Assembly: GCF_001879205.1 (NCBI RefSeq)
Contig: NZ_MLFK01000009.1
Coordinates: 1-64,000 of the forward strand
Reading direction: 5' to 3'
Length of the DNA stretch: 64,000 nt
DNA from: Flavobacterium johnsoniae
Lineage (GTDB): Bacteria; Bacteroidota; Bacteroidia; Flavobacteriales; Flavobacteriaceae
Shown: positions 34,081 to 42,901 of the stretch, piece by piece
Position numbering within the stretch: the first letter of the stretch is position 1
Layout of the letters: each line of letters begins with the position of its first letter
The notes under the pieces: generated by a model
The model's database searches: none
Told to the model about the DNA's origin: nothing
What the model saw: only the letters and a program-made list of their open reading frames with translations
Translations under genes and position numbers: made by a program

Positions 34081-34581
34081 CTATACCTGAAAGCATTCGT
34101 TGTTCATAGTAACGGCTATTCTGGCACTTTTTATAAATTCGATTAATTCAAAATCTTTTAATTCAACAACCAGATTATGGATTTCATTTTCTTGCCCTGT
34201 CGCTTCAAGTATTGTGAAATCTTTTTCGATTGTTAAATACTTAACATTGTATTTTCTCAGAAGATGATCTGTCCTTTCATTATTGATTACAGCAGAAGTT
34301 CTAACTTTAAATAGGGCTATTTGCTTCCATATGATTTCTTCGTTTGTACTGCAGTAACAGGTAAAGACCTCGATAATTTTTTCAATTTGAAGCACTATGT
34401 TCCTAACCACTTCAAAAGTCTCATTTATAACGAGCGTGCAGCGGTACATTTTATCTATTTCGCAAGCAGAGACATTAAGGCTTTCTAAGCTTATTTTGCG
34501 GCGGGATAATATAATGGTTATTTTATTGAGTAATCCCATTTGGTCTTCGGTGTAAGCGGTTAACGTGTATTCTTTTTTCAT
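34081..34581 (-). CDS. Orphan IlvN-like ACT-domain protein (acetolactate synthase regulatory subunit family)
   Basis: The product is 166 residues. The N-terminal 75 residues are an ACT domain (YTLTAYTEDQMGLLNKITII; SLNVSACEIDKMYRCTLVI), and the C-terminal part resembles the acetolactate synthase small subunit C-terminal domain (FTILEATGQENEIHNLVVEL; LIEFIKSARIAV). IlvN binds valine or other branched amino acids and regulates the catalytic subunit IlvB. No ilvB, ilvC or ilvD is nearby, and the sequence is diverged, so this is a stand-alone copy. It is preceded by two isoleucine leader peptides and terminators (34649-34904), direct evidence of branched-chain amino acid control. The stop codon overlaps a short hairpin (34065-34092). 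Confidence 0.85.
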   Translation of the reverse strand: MKKEYTLTAYTEDQMGLLNKITIILSRRKISLESLNVSACEIDKMYRCTLVINETFEVVRNIVLQIEKIIEVFTCYCSTNEEIIWKQIALFKVRTSAVINNERTDHLLRKYNVKYLTIEKDFTILEATGQENEIHNLVVELKDFELIEFIKSARIAVTMNNECFQV

Positions 34582-34648
34582 TTGAAAGTTGTAGTGAATT
34601 ATTTGAATGAATTAGTTTAAGATTTTAGTTTCGGTGTGTTTTAGAAAT

Positions 34649-34687
34649 AAAAAAACCTTTCTCGTTTTGACTGAGAAAGGTTTTTTT
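34649..34687 (-). terminator. Attenuator terminator 2 (before ilvN-like gene)
   Basis: CCTTTCTC and GAGAAAGG (34656-34663 and 34673-34680) form the core, lengthened by A7/T7 arms. On the minus strand it ends in T7-A-T3. It lies 28 bp after the stop of leader peptide 2 and 67 bp before the structural gene. Confidence 0.85.
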
Positions 34688-34714
34688 GGTATTACACAAT
34701 AGAATCCTGCCTCG

Positions 34715-34771
34715 TCAAAATAGTCGAATAATGATAATTGTGCTAATAATATTTTGTACTGAATTTTTCAT
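34715..34771 (-). CDS. Isoleucine-rich leader peptide 2
   Basis: An 18-codon ORF encodes MKNSVQNIISTIIIIRLF and ends in TGA. Six codons are Ile, four of them in a row. It lies between the two terminators on the same strand as the ilvN-like gene. The short length, Ile run and position fit a ribosome-stalling attenuator peptide. It resembles leader 1 in order (MKN start, Ile pairs, Ile run, Arg), so the two probably arose by duplication. Confidence 0.75.
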   Translation of the reverse strand: MKNSVQNIISTIIIIRLF

Positions 34772-34784
34772 GTATCTTTTAAAT

Positions 34785-34812
34785 AAAAAAACCTCCCAAA
34801 GAGGGAGGTTTT
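34785..34812 (-). terminator. Attenuator terminator 1
   Basis: CCTCCC and GGGAGG with A/T-extended arms around a 5-nt loop are followed on the minus strand by T7-A-T3. It lies 41 bp after the stop codon of leader peptide 1. Confidence 0.85.
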
Positions 34813-34853
34813 AAATGGTATCTGTGTACTTATTTATATAACATCCCTGATCA

Positions 34854-34904
34854 TTATCGAATGATAATAATGCTGATAATAGAAATGTTAATTAAGTTTT
34901 TCAT
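34854..34904 (-). CDS. Isoleucine-rich leader peptide 1
   Basis: A 16-codon ORF encodes MKNLINISIISIIIIR and ends in TAA. Half of the codons are Ile (eight), plus one Leu. It begins about 20 bp downstream of a consensus promoter and is followed by an intrinsic terminator. The run of Ile codons ahead of the hairpin is the hallmark of ilv-type transcription attenuation: lack of charged isoleucyl-tRNA would stall the ribosome and prevent termination. Confidence 0.8.
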   Translation of the reverse strand: MKNLINISIISIIIIR

Positions 34905-34924
34905 TTTCTGTTCTGAATGAGCGA

Positions 34925-34953
34925 CAAATGTATTGATTTTTATAAGACTACAA
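34925..34953 (-). promoter_or_regulatory. Promoter of the attenuated ilvN-like transcript
   Basis: On the minus strand, TTG at 34951-34953 and TACATTTG at 34925-34932 are spaced by 18 bp, a full consensus match. The first leader ATG lies 20 bp downstream of the -7 box. Confidence 0.7.
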
Positions 34954-35062
34954 AAAGTTTTTTCTCCAGCGAAGCTGTTTATTTTAAAAATGGAACGGAT
35001 CTTTTTTTATTATGAATTGGAAATGGGGTTTCATTTAGAATAAATGCGGCTGAATTAAGGTG

Positions 35063-35947
35063 TTATTTCAATAGTTTTTTTACCATTTCAATTTGATCTG
35101 TCGTGACATTATTTTTGTTATAGGCCAGATAAATTGTATTTTGAGCAGGATGATGGCCTTTCCAGATTTCTTTAATATGGTTTTGGGCTATATCGTCCTG
35201 TACCAAATAATCTGAGGCAATTGTAATACCTGAACCAAAACGAATTCCTTTTAGAATAGAATTATAATCCGGAATAACAAAACGTGGTTTTATAGTAGGA
35301 CGCTTTTTAAAATTCTCCAGCCAAAATCGTCTAATAATAGCCAAATCACTGCTATACGCATACCAATCCTGATCGCAAAGCCATTTTTCGGTCTTATCCA
35401 ATTCATTATTTTTTATAAACTGATCAAATTCAGCTGTATCAAATTCAGTATTGCCCACAAGAAGAAGATTGGCAGTACGGACTGGTTCATAAACAATGTC
35501 TTTCTCATCATTACGATTTGAAGTGATGACAAAATACAGTTTTCCTGCATTTAATTTTTGCATTAATTCTTTGGTAGGGCAAAATTCAAAAACAAGATTT
35601 GCCGGTGCTTTACTGATTTTAGAAGCTAATACAGTATAGAAAAATTCTTTGGAAGTCCCAATACAAGTCAGCGGTATATTCGAAGAACGTGTATATCTAA
35701 ATTCAGCTTCGATATATTCCAATTTCTCAATAGCATCAATTACCTGAGTATAAAATAATTTGCCATAATCTGTCGGCACCATTCGGCGTGGTTTACGTTC
35801 AAATAACTGTTTGCCCACATGCGCTTCGAGAGCCGATAAATGCTGACTCACATTGGGCTGCGAAATAAGCAGTTCCTGTGCAGCACCAGTCAGCGTACCC
35901 ACCTGATATATAGTCTTAAACGTTCTGTACCATTCCATGTCTACCAT
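35063..35947 (-). CDS. LysR family transcriptional regulator
   Basis: The product is 294 residues. The N-terminal winged helix is canonical (GTLTGAAQELLISQPNVSQH, then LSALEAHVGKQLFERKPRR), and a substrate-binding-type effector domain follows. It is divergent from the RND operon at 36146 with a 198-bp shared spacer that holds AT-rich dyads, the usual layout for a LysR activator and its target. The probable signal is therefore a pump substrate (inference). The attenuated ilvN-like gene lies downstream on the same strand but has its own promoter. Confidence 0.9.
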   Translation of the reverse strand: MVDMEWYRTFKTIYQVGTLTGAAQELLISQPNVSQHLSALEAHVGKQLFERKPRRMVPTDYGKLFYTQVIDAIEKLEYIEAEFRYTRSSNIPLTCIGTSKEFFYTVLASKISKAPANLVFEFCPTKELMQKLNAGKLYFVITSNRNDEKDIVYEPVRTANLLLVGNTEFDTAEFDQFIKNNELDKTEKWLCDQDWYAYSSDLAIIRRFWLENFKKRPTIKPRFVIPDYNSILKGIRFGSGITIASDYLVQDDIAQNHIKEIWKGHHPAQNTIYLAYNKNNVTTDQIEMVKKLLK

Positions 35948-35980
35948 ACTGCAAAGTTATTTATTTTTTACCTTTTAGAT

Positions 35981-36021
35981 TATATTATCTATAATTTGAT
36001 TTATGGATAACTATAAATTAT
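35981..36021. promoter_or_regulatory. Candidate LysR-binding region
   Basis: Dyads ATAATTT (35991-35997) with AAATTAT (36015-36021), and inside them TTAT-N8-ATAA (36001-36016), lie in the divergent spacer. A near-consensus -7 box for the pump operon (CACCTTTG) is at 36050-36057. Confidence 0.4.
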
Positions 36022-36145
36022 GCTATTTCCTTTATAAGTAATTCCGACACACCTTTGCATGCAGTTTTAGAAACTTCAATTCAAAATACCAGCATTGAAA
36101 ATTCTTTCCAATTCATTATTAATCCATTAAAAATTATTTATTGTC

Positions 36146-37285
36146 ATGCAGCAACATTTAAAAGCATTGCTTAGTACTATATTCCGAACGTCCATGGTCG
36201 GTTATTGCTTATTGGTTTTACAGGGATGTTCCTCCAAAGAAGAAAAAGAAAAAACAGTTACGCCTTTAGTTTCAACCATTACGGTAGATACGACTTCGGT
36301 CACTACCGAATTAGAATTCTCGGGTATGCTCGAAGGAATCAGCAATATTGAAATAAGGTCTCAGGCAGAAGGTTACCTTGAAAAAATATTTGTAGACGAA
36401 GGTGCTTATGTAAAAAAAGGACAGCCATTATTTCTTATTAATGATACTCCTTATAGCGAACGTTTGAATCAATCCTCGGCATCATTGCAAACCGCATTAG
36501 CGAACAGAGAAAAAGCCCGAATTGAAACCACAAGAATTCAAAAACTGGTAGAAGGAAAAGTAGTTTCAGATGTACAGCTCAAAAATGCACAGGCGGAATT
36601 GAGTGCGGCAAATTCTGCTGTTCGACAAGCAGAAGCAACAAAGAAAAGCGCGGTTATAAGCAAAGGATTTACGCTGATAAAAGCTCCTGTAAACGGTTAT
36701 GTAGGCAAACTGCCTTACAGGGTAGGGAGCCTTGTGGGGCATAACGAACCGGAACCTTTATCTGTGGTTTCAGACATTAACACCATGTATGCCTATTTTT
36801 CGATGAGTGAAGAAGCTTTTCTGCAATTCAAACAGCACTATGCAGGAAAGACAATAGAGCAGAAGATAAAAAATATCCCTTCTGTTCGCTTAATGCTTCC
36901 TGATAATACTTTTTACGATCAGGAAGGAAAGGTTGACCTTGTTCAGGGACAGTTTGAGAAATCTACAGCTTCTATTATGTTCAGGGCTTCTTTTCCTAAT
37001 AACGGAGGACTTTTGCGCTCAGGAAATACCGGAAAAATCATCATGGCGCAGTACAACAAAAATATAATTCAGATTCCGCAGTCAGCTACTTATGAATTGC
37101 AGAACAAAGTCATGGCGTATGTTGTCGAAAAAAACAATAAGCTGAAAAGCGTATCCGTAAAAGTTGCACAAAAAACAGCTTTGAATTATATCATTTCCGA
37201 AGGTTTAAAACCCGGAGACATATTGGTATCAAAAGGACTTGAGCGCTTGCATGAAGGCATACAGGTAAAAGTATCCAATAAATAA
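36146..37285 (+). CDS. RND efflux periplasmic adaptor, system 2
   Basis: The 379-residue lipoprotein has an anchor Cys28 (LQGC). It has the same domain order as the adaptor at 9050: a lipoyl half (IEIRSQAEGYLEKIFVDEGA), an alpha-hairpin, FTLIKAPVNGYVGKLPYRVG, a beta barrel (MLPDNTFYDQEGKVDLVQGQ) and a membrane-proximal end. It is the first gene of a three-gene operon divergent from a LysR regulator. The two adaptors are equal in length and clearly paralogous. Confidence 0.93.
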   Translation: MQQHLKALLSTIFRTSMVGYCLLVLQGCSSKEEKEKTVTPLVSTITVDTTSVTTELEFSGMLEGISNIEIRSQAEGYLEKIFVDEGAYVKKGQPLFLINDTPYSERLNQSSASLQTALANREKARIETTRIQKLVEGKVVSDVQLKNAQAELSAANSAVRQAEATKKSAVISKGFTLIKAPVNGYVGKLPYRVGSLVGHNEPEPLSVVSDINTMYAYFSMSEEAFLQFKQHYAGKTIEQKIKNIPSVRLMLPDNTFYDQEGKVDLVQGQFEKSTASIMFRASFPNNGGLLRSGNTGKIIMAQYNKNIIQIPQSATYELQNKVMAYVVEKNNKLKSVSVKVAQKTALNYIISEGLKPGDILVSKGLERLHEGIQVKVSNK

Positions 37286-37302
37286 TCTATCCTTTTTAAA
37301 TT

Positions 37303-40300
37303 ATGTTAAAGAAAATAATCGACAGGCCGGTTACGGCAACTGTCATCTCATTGATATTGGTAATACTCGGTTTTCTGGCCTTGGAAAAATTACCTATGGA
37401 AACTTTCCCCGAAATAGCACCGCCTTCGGTTGTGGTGACAGCACGTTATCCCGGAGCCAGTGCAGAAGCGGTTGCCCGTTCTGTAGCCACGCCATTAGAA
37501 CAGGTCATCAATGGTGTAGAAAATATGATCTATATGACATCATCGTCTTCAAACGATGGTACATTAACGATTACCGTTTATTTTAAACTCGGGACCAATC
37601 CTGATCAGGCAGCAATCAATGTCCAGAACAGGGTTTCGCAAGCCACGAATCAATTGCCTCAGGAAGTAGTTAAAACGGGAATTAATACCTCGAAACAAAA
37701 CAATAGTATGATTATGATTATTGATTTAGAAAGTACGAATCCCAATTACGATTCGGCTTTTTTAAATAATTATGACCTGATCAATATTGTTCCGGGAATT
37801 CAGCGTATTCAGGGCGTTGGAAAAGCGCAGGTATTTGGAAGTAAAGATTATGCCATGCGTGTCTGGCTGAATCCGGGAAAACTCGCCAGTTATCAAATGA
37901 CAGCGCAGGAAGTGATGAAAGCAATCGATCATCAGAATATTGAAGCGGCTCCCGGTAAATTTGGAGAAGGAAGCCCAACGGCTTTTGAATACACAATCAA
38001 ATACAAAGGGAAACTGAACAAGGAACCCGATTATGAAGATATTGTAATCAGGGCAAATCCGGACGGTTCTGTATTGCGATTAAAGGATGTTGCCAAAATA
38101 GAATTGGGATCGTTGGATCATGTTTATGCTTCGGCCCAAACACTGGCGGGGCATCCGGGAATTGGTGTTGCAATTTTCCAGACGCCGGGTTCTAATGCCA
38201 ATGATATTCAGATTGAAATACTGAAGTTTATGGAAGAGGCTAAAAAAAGTTTTCCAAAAGGAATCAGTTACAGAGCAACTTATAGTACAAAACGCTTTCT
38301 GGACGCTTCTATCAGTCAGGTAGAGCATACTTTGGTCGAAGCATTTATATTGGTTTTTCTTGTTGTTTTTATTTTTCTGCAGGATTTCCGTTCTACACTT
38401 ATTCCGGCGATATCCGTTCCGGTAGCGATTATTGGAACCTTTTTTTTTATGGGCGTTTTTGGCATCACCATCAATTTGCTGACGCTTTTTGCCTTAGTGC
38501 TCGCGATTGGAGTTGTGGTCGATGATGCTATTGTCGTCGTCGAGGCCGTTCATCATAAATTAGAACACCATTCTACCGATGCTAAAAAAGCGACAATCAG
38601 CGCAATGGGAGAAATTACAGGTGCTATTTTATCTATTACTTTGGTAATGTCGGCGGTATTTTTACCTATTGGTTTAATCGAAGGTCCGGTTGGTGTATTC
38701 TACAGACAATTTGCTTTTACCCTGGCAATTGCTATTGTTATTTCGGCGGTAAACGCTTTAACCCTAAGCCCGGCTTTATGTGCTGTTTTACTTAAAAACA
38801 AGCATGCGGAATTGTATCAGGACAAACACAAAAAAGGACTTCAACGATTTTATGAACTTTTTAATACTGGTTTTCATGCCGCAACAAAAAGATATACCAA
38901 TGCCGTTCTTTTTCTAATTAAAAGAAAATGGCTTGCTTTAGGCGGATTAGCAGTAGTTTCTATTGTAACCGTATTACTGGCACGCAGTACACCGCAGGCA
39001 TTTATTCCAACAGAAGATCAGAGTTTTGTCATGACTGCTTTAAGTATGCCTCCGGGAACTTCTCTGGAACGTACTAAAGCCGTAACAACAGAAGCAAGTA
39101 AAAAGTTAAGCAAATTTGAAGGTGTATATTTTAATGCTATGGTAAACGGAAGTAATCTATTGGCTAATACGGTTTCTCCATCTTATGCGGCTTCTTACAC
39201 CATTTTAAAACAGCCCGAAGAACGAGGAAAAGTAAAGGATATCAATAAAATTATGGATTCTATCAAAACCGTATTTGATGGTTTACCTGAAGGATCTTCG
39301 TTTACCTATTCGATGCCAACTGTTCCGGGATTTGGAAATGTAGATGCTTTAGACGTTGTACTAAAAGATAATGCAGGAGGCACTATTGATAAATTAGCTC
39401 AGGTGAACGACCAATTTATAAAATCACTAAAGGATAGAAAAGAAATTGCGGCGGCTTTTACCTCTTTTAATGCAAAATTCCCTCAATATATGCTTGATGT
39501 CGATGCGGTTAAAGCAAAACAATTAGGACTTGATGTGAGTACAATTTTAGAAACCATGCAGGCGTATTTTGGAAGTATTTATTCTTCTGATTTTAATCGA
39601 TTTGGGAAATATTATCGTGTAGTGGTTCAGGCCGAAGCGCCTTTCAGGATAGATGAAAATTCACTTAACGAAGTATATTCTAAAAACGATCAGGGAAAAA
39701 TGGTACCGCTTAAATCAGTGGTACAATTAAAACGTGTTTTTGGTCCCGAAGTCGTTACGCACTTAAATCAGTCGACTTCTATTAATTTGAATGTTCAGGC
39801 TAAAAAAGGCTATTCAACAGGAGACGCCATGAAAGCTATAAATGAAGTTGCTGAGACGCTTCCGTTAGGATATTCTCACGAATATACAGGAATGGCGAGA
39901 GAAGAACAGCAGGCAGGAAATCAAACTATATTTATCTTCGGAATCTGTATACTATTTGTGTATTTTCTATTATCAGCCCAATATGAAAGTTATCTTTTGC
40001 CATTGGCTGTAATCTTGTCTTTGCCAACCGGAATTTTTGGAGTATTTGTGTTTATCAATTTAATTGGAGTTACAAACAATATTTATGTGCAGATTGGTAT
40101 GATTATGCTTATCGGACTTTTGGCTAAAAATGCTATTTTGATCGTAGAGTTTGCAGTACAAATGAGACACAAAGGAAAATCGTTGGTTGAATCGGCACTG
40201 CAGGCTTCGGCTTTGAGATTGCGTCCCATATTAATGACTTCTTTCGCCTTTATTGCGGGATTACTGCCGCTGCTTTTTGCAGGTGGTGCCACAGAACAGG

Positions 40301-40470
40301 GAAACCGTTCTATTGCATCGGGAACAATAGGAGGAATGTTCTTTGGTGTAATACTGGGAATTTTTATAATACCGGTTTTATTTATTGTATTCCAATCTTT
40401 ACACGAACGTTTTTTCGGTTTAAAGAAAATTCCCGTTGAAATTGATCCTGTACTTATCACCAATCACTAA
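37303..40470 (+). CDS. RND multidrug efflux permease (HAE1 type), system 2
   Basis: The 1055-residue pump starts MLKKIIDRPVTATVISLILV. It has the TM4 Asp pair in VVDDAIVVVEAVH, a late segment MIMLIGLLAKNAILIVEFAV and the substrate-loop patterns of AcrB-like proteins (YPGASAEAVARSVATPLEQV). Twelve membrane segments are expected. It starts 17 bp after the adaptor and ends 5 bp before the channel. It is a close paralogue of the pump at 10220-13372. Control is by the divergent LysR rather than a two-component system, so the two pumps probably respond to different signals. Confidence 0.95.
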   Translation: MLKKIIDRPVTATVISLILVILGFLALEKLPMETFPEIAPPSVVVTARYPGASAEAVARSVATPLEQVINGVENMIYMTSSSSNDGTLTITVYFKLGTNPDQAAINVQNRVSQATNQLPQEVVKTGINTSKQNNSMIMIIDLESTNPNYDSAFLNNYDLINIVPGIQRIQGVGKAQVFGSKDYAMRVWLNPGKLASYQMTAQEVMKAIDHQNIEAAPGKFGEGSPTAFEYTIKYKGKLNKEPDYEDIVIRANPDGSVLRLKDVAKIELGSLDHVYASAQTLAGHPGIGVAIFQTPGSNANDIQIEILKFMEEAKKSFPKGISYRATYSTKRFLDASISQVEHTLVEAFILVFLVVFIFLQDFRSTLIPAISVPVAIIGTFFFMGVFGITINLLTLFALVLAIGVVVDDAIVVVEAVHHKLEHHSTDAKKATISAMGEITGAILSITLVMSAVFLPIGLIEGPVGVFYRQFAFTLAIAIVISAVNALTLSPALCAVLLKNKHAELYQDKHKKGLQRFYELFNTGFHAATKRYTNAVLFLIKRKWLALGGLAVVSIVTVLLARSTPQAFIPTEDQSFVMTALSMPPGTSLERTKAVTTEASKKLSKFEGVYFNAMVNGSNLLANTVSPSYAASYTILKQPEERGKVKDINKIMDSIKTVFDGLPEGSSFTYSMPTVPGFGNVDALDVVLKDNAGGTIDKLAQVNDQFIKSLKDRKEIAAAFTSFNAKFPQYMLDVDAVKAKQLGLDVSTILETMQAYFGSIYSSDFNRFGKYYRVVVQAEAPFRIDENSLNEVYSKNDQGKMVPLKSVVQLKRVFGPEVVTHLNQSTSINLNVQAKKGYSTGDAMKAINEVAETLPLGYSHEYTGMAREEQQAGNQTIFIFGICILFVYFLLSAQYESYLLPLAVILSLPTGIFGVFVFINLIGVTNNIYVQIGMIMLIGLLAKNAILIVEFAVQMRHKGKSLVESALQASALRLRPILMTSFAFIAGLLPLLFAGGATEQGNRSIASGTIGGMFFGVILGIFIIPVLFIVFQSLHERFFGLKKIPVEIDPVLITNH

Positions 40471-40475
40471 CAAAA

Positions 40476-41894
40476 ATGAAAAAAATAATATACTACATAC
40501 TGATTTTGATAGTGTTTTCGGCCTGTCAAATCGGTAAAGAATATACCCGTCCGGAGATAGTGATGCCCAAAGAATATCGGGGAACCGGAACTATTATGCA
40601 GCAAAATAATGACAGTACGTTACTGCCCTGGAGAAGTTTTTTTACAGATCCTGCTTTGCAGAATATTATTGACAATATTTTGCAACGTAACTATGATATG
40701 GTCATTGCACTAAAGAACATTGAGATTAATGATGAATACCTGAAAGAATCAAAAGTTTCGTGGCTGCCATCGGTTTCTGCCGGAATTGGTACTTCAAGAA
40801 ATTATTATTCAGATAATAGCCTTAACGGCGCTAATGGTTTTAATTTAGGAAATACGCTGGGAACAAATAATAGGATAGAAGATTATACTTTGAATACAGG
40901 TATTAGTTGGGAAATTGATATTTGGGGAAAAGTGAAAAATCAAAAAAAAGCAGCACTAAATGAATGGCTGCAAAGTCTTGAAGCCAGAAAAGCATTGCAG
41001 ACCAGATTAATTGCCTCTGCGGCAACATCCTATTACACTTTATTGATGTTAGATGAGCAATTGGCGATAACTCGTAAAAATTTAGCTTTGAGTGCTAATA
41101 CAGTTAAACTAATCAAAGTGCAGTTTGAAAACGGAGCAGCAACTGCATTAGCGTTACAACAAGCCGAAGTTCAGTACAAATCGACACAAGCTATTATTCC
41201 GGATTTAGAACAGGAACAATTTATTCAGGAAAATGCTTTGAATGTTTTAATGGGAAATGAGCCGGATAAAATTGCATTACCAGAAAGTAAAGCCAATTTT
41301 ACAGCTCCACAGCAATTGAATTCAAGTGTTCCGGCTTCGTTAATGTCGAATCGTCCGGATGTGCGTCAGAAGGAATTTGAACTACGTGCCGCTTCAGCCC
41401 GAATAGGTGTGGCTCAGGCAGGTTTATATCCGGCTTTGAATATAACAGCGGCCGGAGGTCTTAATTCTTTTCAATCATCAAATTGGTTAAACATTCCGGG
41501 TTCGTTATTTGGCATTTTAGCAGGCGGACTTACAGAACCTGTTTTCAATAAGCGAAAGTTAAGAACTGCTTTTAATGTGAGTAAAATAACCTACGAGCAA
41601 AAGGCCGAGGAATTTAGAAAAACAGTTTTGCAAGCCACAAAAGAAGTTTCAGACGCAATGTTTAAAACCGAAAAGCTAAAAGAGAAAATTGCCATTGAAA
41701 CATCCAAAAATGAATTGTTGCAAACCGCTGTAAATAATGCAGATCTTTTATTTACGAATGGTCAGGCCAATTATTTAGAAGTTATACTGATCGAACAAAA
41801 TCTTATAGAAAATGAATTAAAATTATCTGATTTAAAAAGACAGCAGGCTTTAGCTTACATAGAGTTTTACAGAGCGCTGGGAGGAGGACAATAA
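40476..41894 (+). CDS. TolC/NodT-type outer-membrane efflux lipoprotein, system 2
   Basis: The 472-residue channel has an anchor Cys17 (VFSAC, then QIGKEYTRPE). Two efflux-protein repeats are present (TGISWEIDIWGKVKNQKKAA; SNRPDVRQKEFELRAASARI; LTEPVFNKRKLRTAFN). It completes the second tripartite pump. A strong hairpin follows at 41905, closing the operon. Confidence 0.93.
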   Translation: MKKIIYYILILIVFSACQIGKEYTRPEIVMPKEYRGTGTIMQQNNDSTLLPWRSFFTDPALQNIIDNILQRNYDMVIALKNIEINDEYLKESKVSWLPSVSAGIGTSRNYYSDNSLNGANGFNLGNTLGTNNRIEDYTLNTGISWEIDIWGKVKNQKKAALNEWLQSLEARKALQTRLIASAATSYYTLLMLDEQLAITRKNLALSANTVKLIKVQFENGAATALALQQAEVQYKSTQAIIPDLEQEQFIQENALNVLMGNEPDKIALPESKANFTAPQQLNSSVPASLMSNRPDVRQKEFELRAASARIGVAQAGLYPALNITAAGGLNSFQSSNWLNIPGSLFGILAGGLTEPVFNKRKLRTAFNVSKITYEQKAEEFRKTVLQATKEVSDAMFKTEKLKEKIAIETSKNELLQTAVNNADLLFTNGQANYLEVILIEQNLIENELKLSDLKRQQALAYIEFYRALGGGQ

Positions 41895-41904
41895 TTGGTT
41901 TTTC

Positions 41905-41933
41905 AAAACTCACACTAATGAGGTGTGAGTTTT
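41905..41933 (+). terminator. Terminator of RND operon 2
   Basis: AAAACTCACAC and GTGTGAGTTTT form a perfect 11-bp stem with a 7-nt loop. A T-rich tail follows. Confidence 0.85.
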
Positions 41934-42010
41934 GTTTTATCATCGGTAAAAGTTTTTTGTTACTTTCGTAAGGGATTAGATCAGGTAGTTCTAAAAAGAA
42001 TTTGCATTTT

Positions 42011-42583
42011 ATGGAAAATCATTATTTATTATTAAGAAAACATATCGAAGAAATAAGCCCGTTAACTGATGAGGAATGGAATATTGTTGCCGATTGTTTT
42101 ACTTATAAGAAATTGAGAAAACACCAGTTTTTAGTGCAGAAAGATGAGCTTGTTCCTTCTGAATACTGGATCATAAGCGGCTTATTGAAAACATACGCTA
42201 TTGACAACGAAGGTAAAGAACATATCCTGCAGTTTGCAATGGAACAATACTGGACAAGTGATTTTCATGCTTTTCAGAATCAGGTTCCGGCTACTTTATT
42301 TATTGATTGTATTGAAGATTCTGAGTTTTTTTGTCTTCGGTTAGAAAACAGGGAAAAATTGTGCAGTGAAATTCCAAAAATGACCAATTTTTTCAGAATT
42401 AAATCACATTACGGCTATATCGCTTTGCAGCAACGCATAATGTCTTTATTAACGCAGACAGCAGAAGAACGTTACAATAATCTAATCAAAAAACTTCCTT
42501 TACTAATTCAGCGTGTTCCTAAAAAGCTTCTGGCTTCTTATTTAGGAGTTACGCGTGAAACCCTCAGCCGATTTAAGGGATAA
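42011..42583 (+). CDS. Crp/Fnr family transcriptional regulator
   Basis: The product is 190 residues from ATG 42011 (MENHYLLLRKHIEEIS); a TTG three codons earlier is weaker. It has a cNMP-type barrel (TYKKLRKHQFLVQKDELVPS; SEYWIISGLLKTYAIDNEGK) and a C-terminal winged helix (LTQTAEERYNNLIKKLPLLI; KKLLASYLGVTRETLSRF). It differs from the regulator at 1857. A Crp-like site (42587-42602) begins right after the stop codon and faces the MFS and LLM genes downstream, which are candidate targets. Confidence 0.88.
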   Translation: MENHYLLLRKHIEEISPLTDEEWNIVADCFTYKKLRKHQFLVQKDELVPSEYWIISGLLKTYAIDNEGKEHILQFAMEQYWTSDFHAFQNQVPATLFIDCIEDSEFFCLRLENREKLCSEIPKMTNFFRIKSHYGYIALQQRIMSLLTQTAEERYNNLIKKLPLLIQRVPKKLLASYLGVTRETLSRFKG

Positions 42584-42586
42584 AAG

Positions 42587-42602
42587 TGTGATCTATATCA
42601 CT
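42587..42602 (+). promoter_or_regulatory. Crp/Fnr-type binding site
   Basis: TGTGA-tctata-TCACT matches the Crp consensus TGTGA-N6-TCACA except for the last base. A further TGTGAT half-site follows at about 42610-42615. Confidence 0.5.
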
Positions 42603-42677
42603 TCAAAAGTGTGATGTTCATCCTCGCATATCTTGTGTCATCGTTAGAACTTTGTACTGTTAATTTTAAACAATATA

Positions 42678-42901
42678 ATGATGAAAACGATCCACTATTT
42701 TATGCAGGCTGTAACTGCTTTTTTAGGCACTGGCAATTATGCACAAAATAAATTAGAAAGAATACCAATAGTTCTTGAAGTAATTCCGGGCAACATTCCC
42801 TATCTATAGCTGGCATTGAAATTCATAATCTAACCTTATTAAATAATAACATGGTCTTTGGCAGTATTTCTTACCAGATCACAGACATTAAGAGTAATTA
42901 A
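42678..42901 (+). pseudogene. Remnant of a small exported-protein gene (apparent frameshift)
   Basis: ATG 42678 opens 43 codons with a signal peptide (MKTIHYFMQAVTAFLGTGNY, then AQNKLERIPIVLEV) and stops at 42807-42809. In the next frame the sequence continues coherently as AGIEIHNLTLLNNNMVFGSI, then SYQITDIKSN, to a stop at 42899-42901. A single-base shift near 42800 would join the two parts into about 73 residues. I do not recognise the family. The alternative is that the 43-residue frame is itself a short secreted peptide. Confidence 0.4.
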
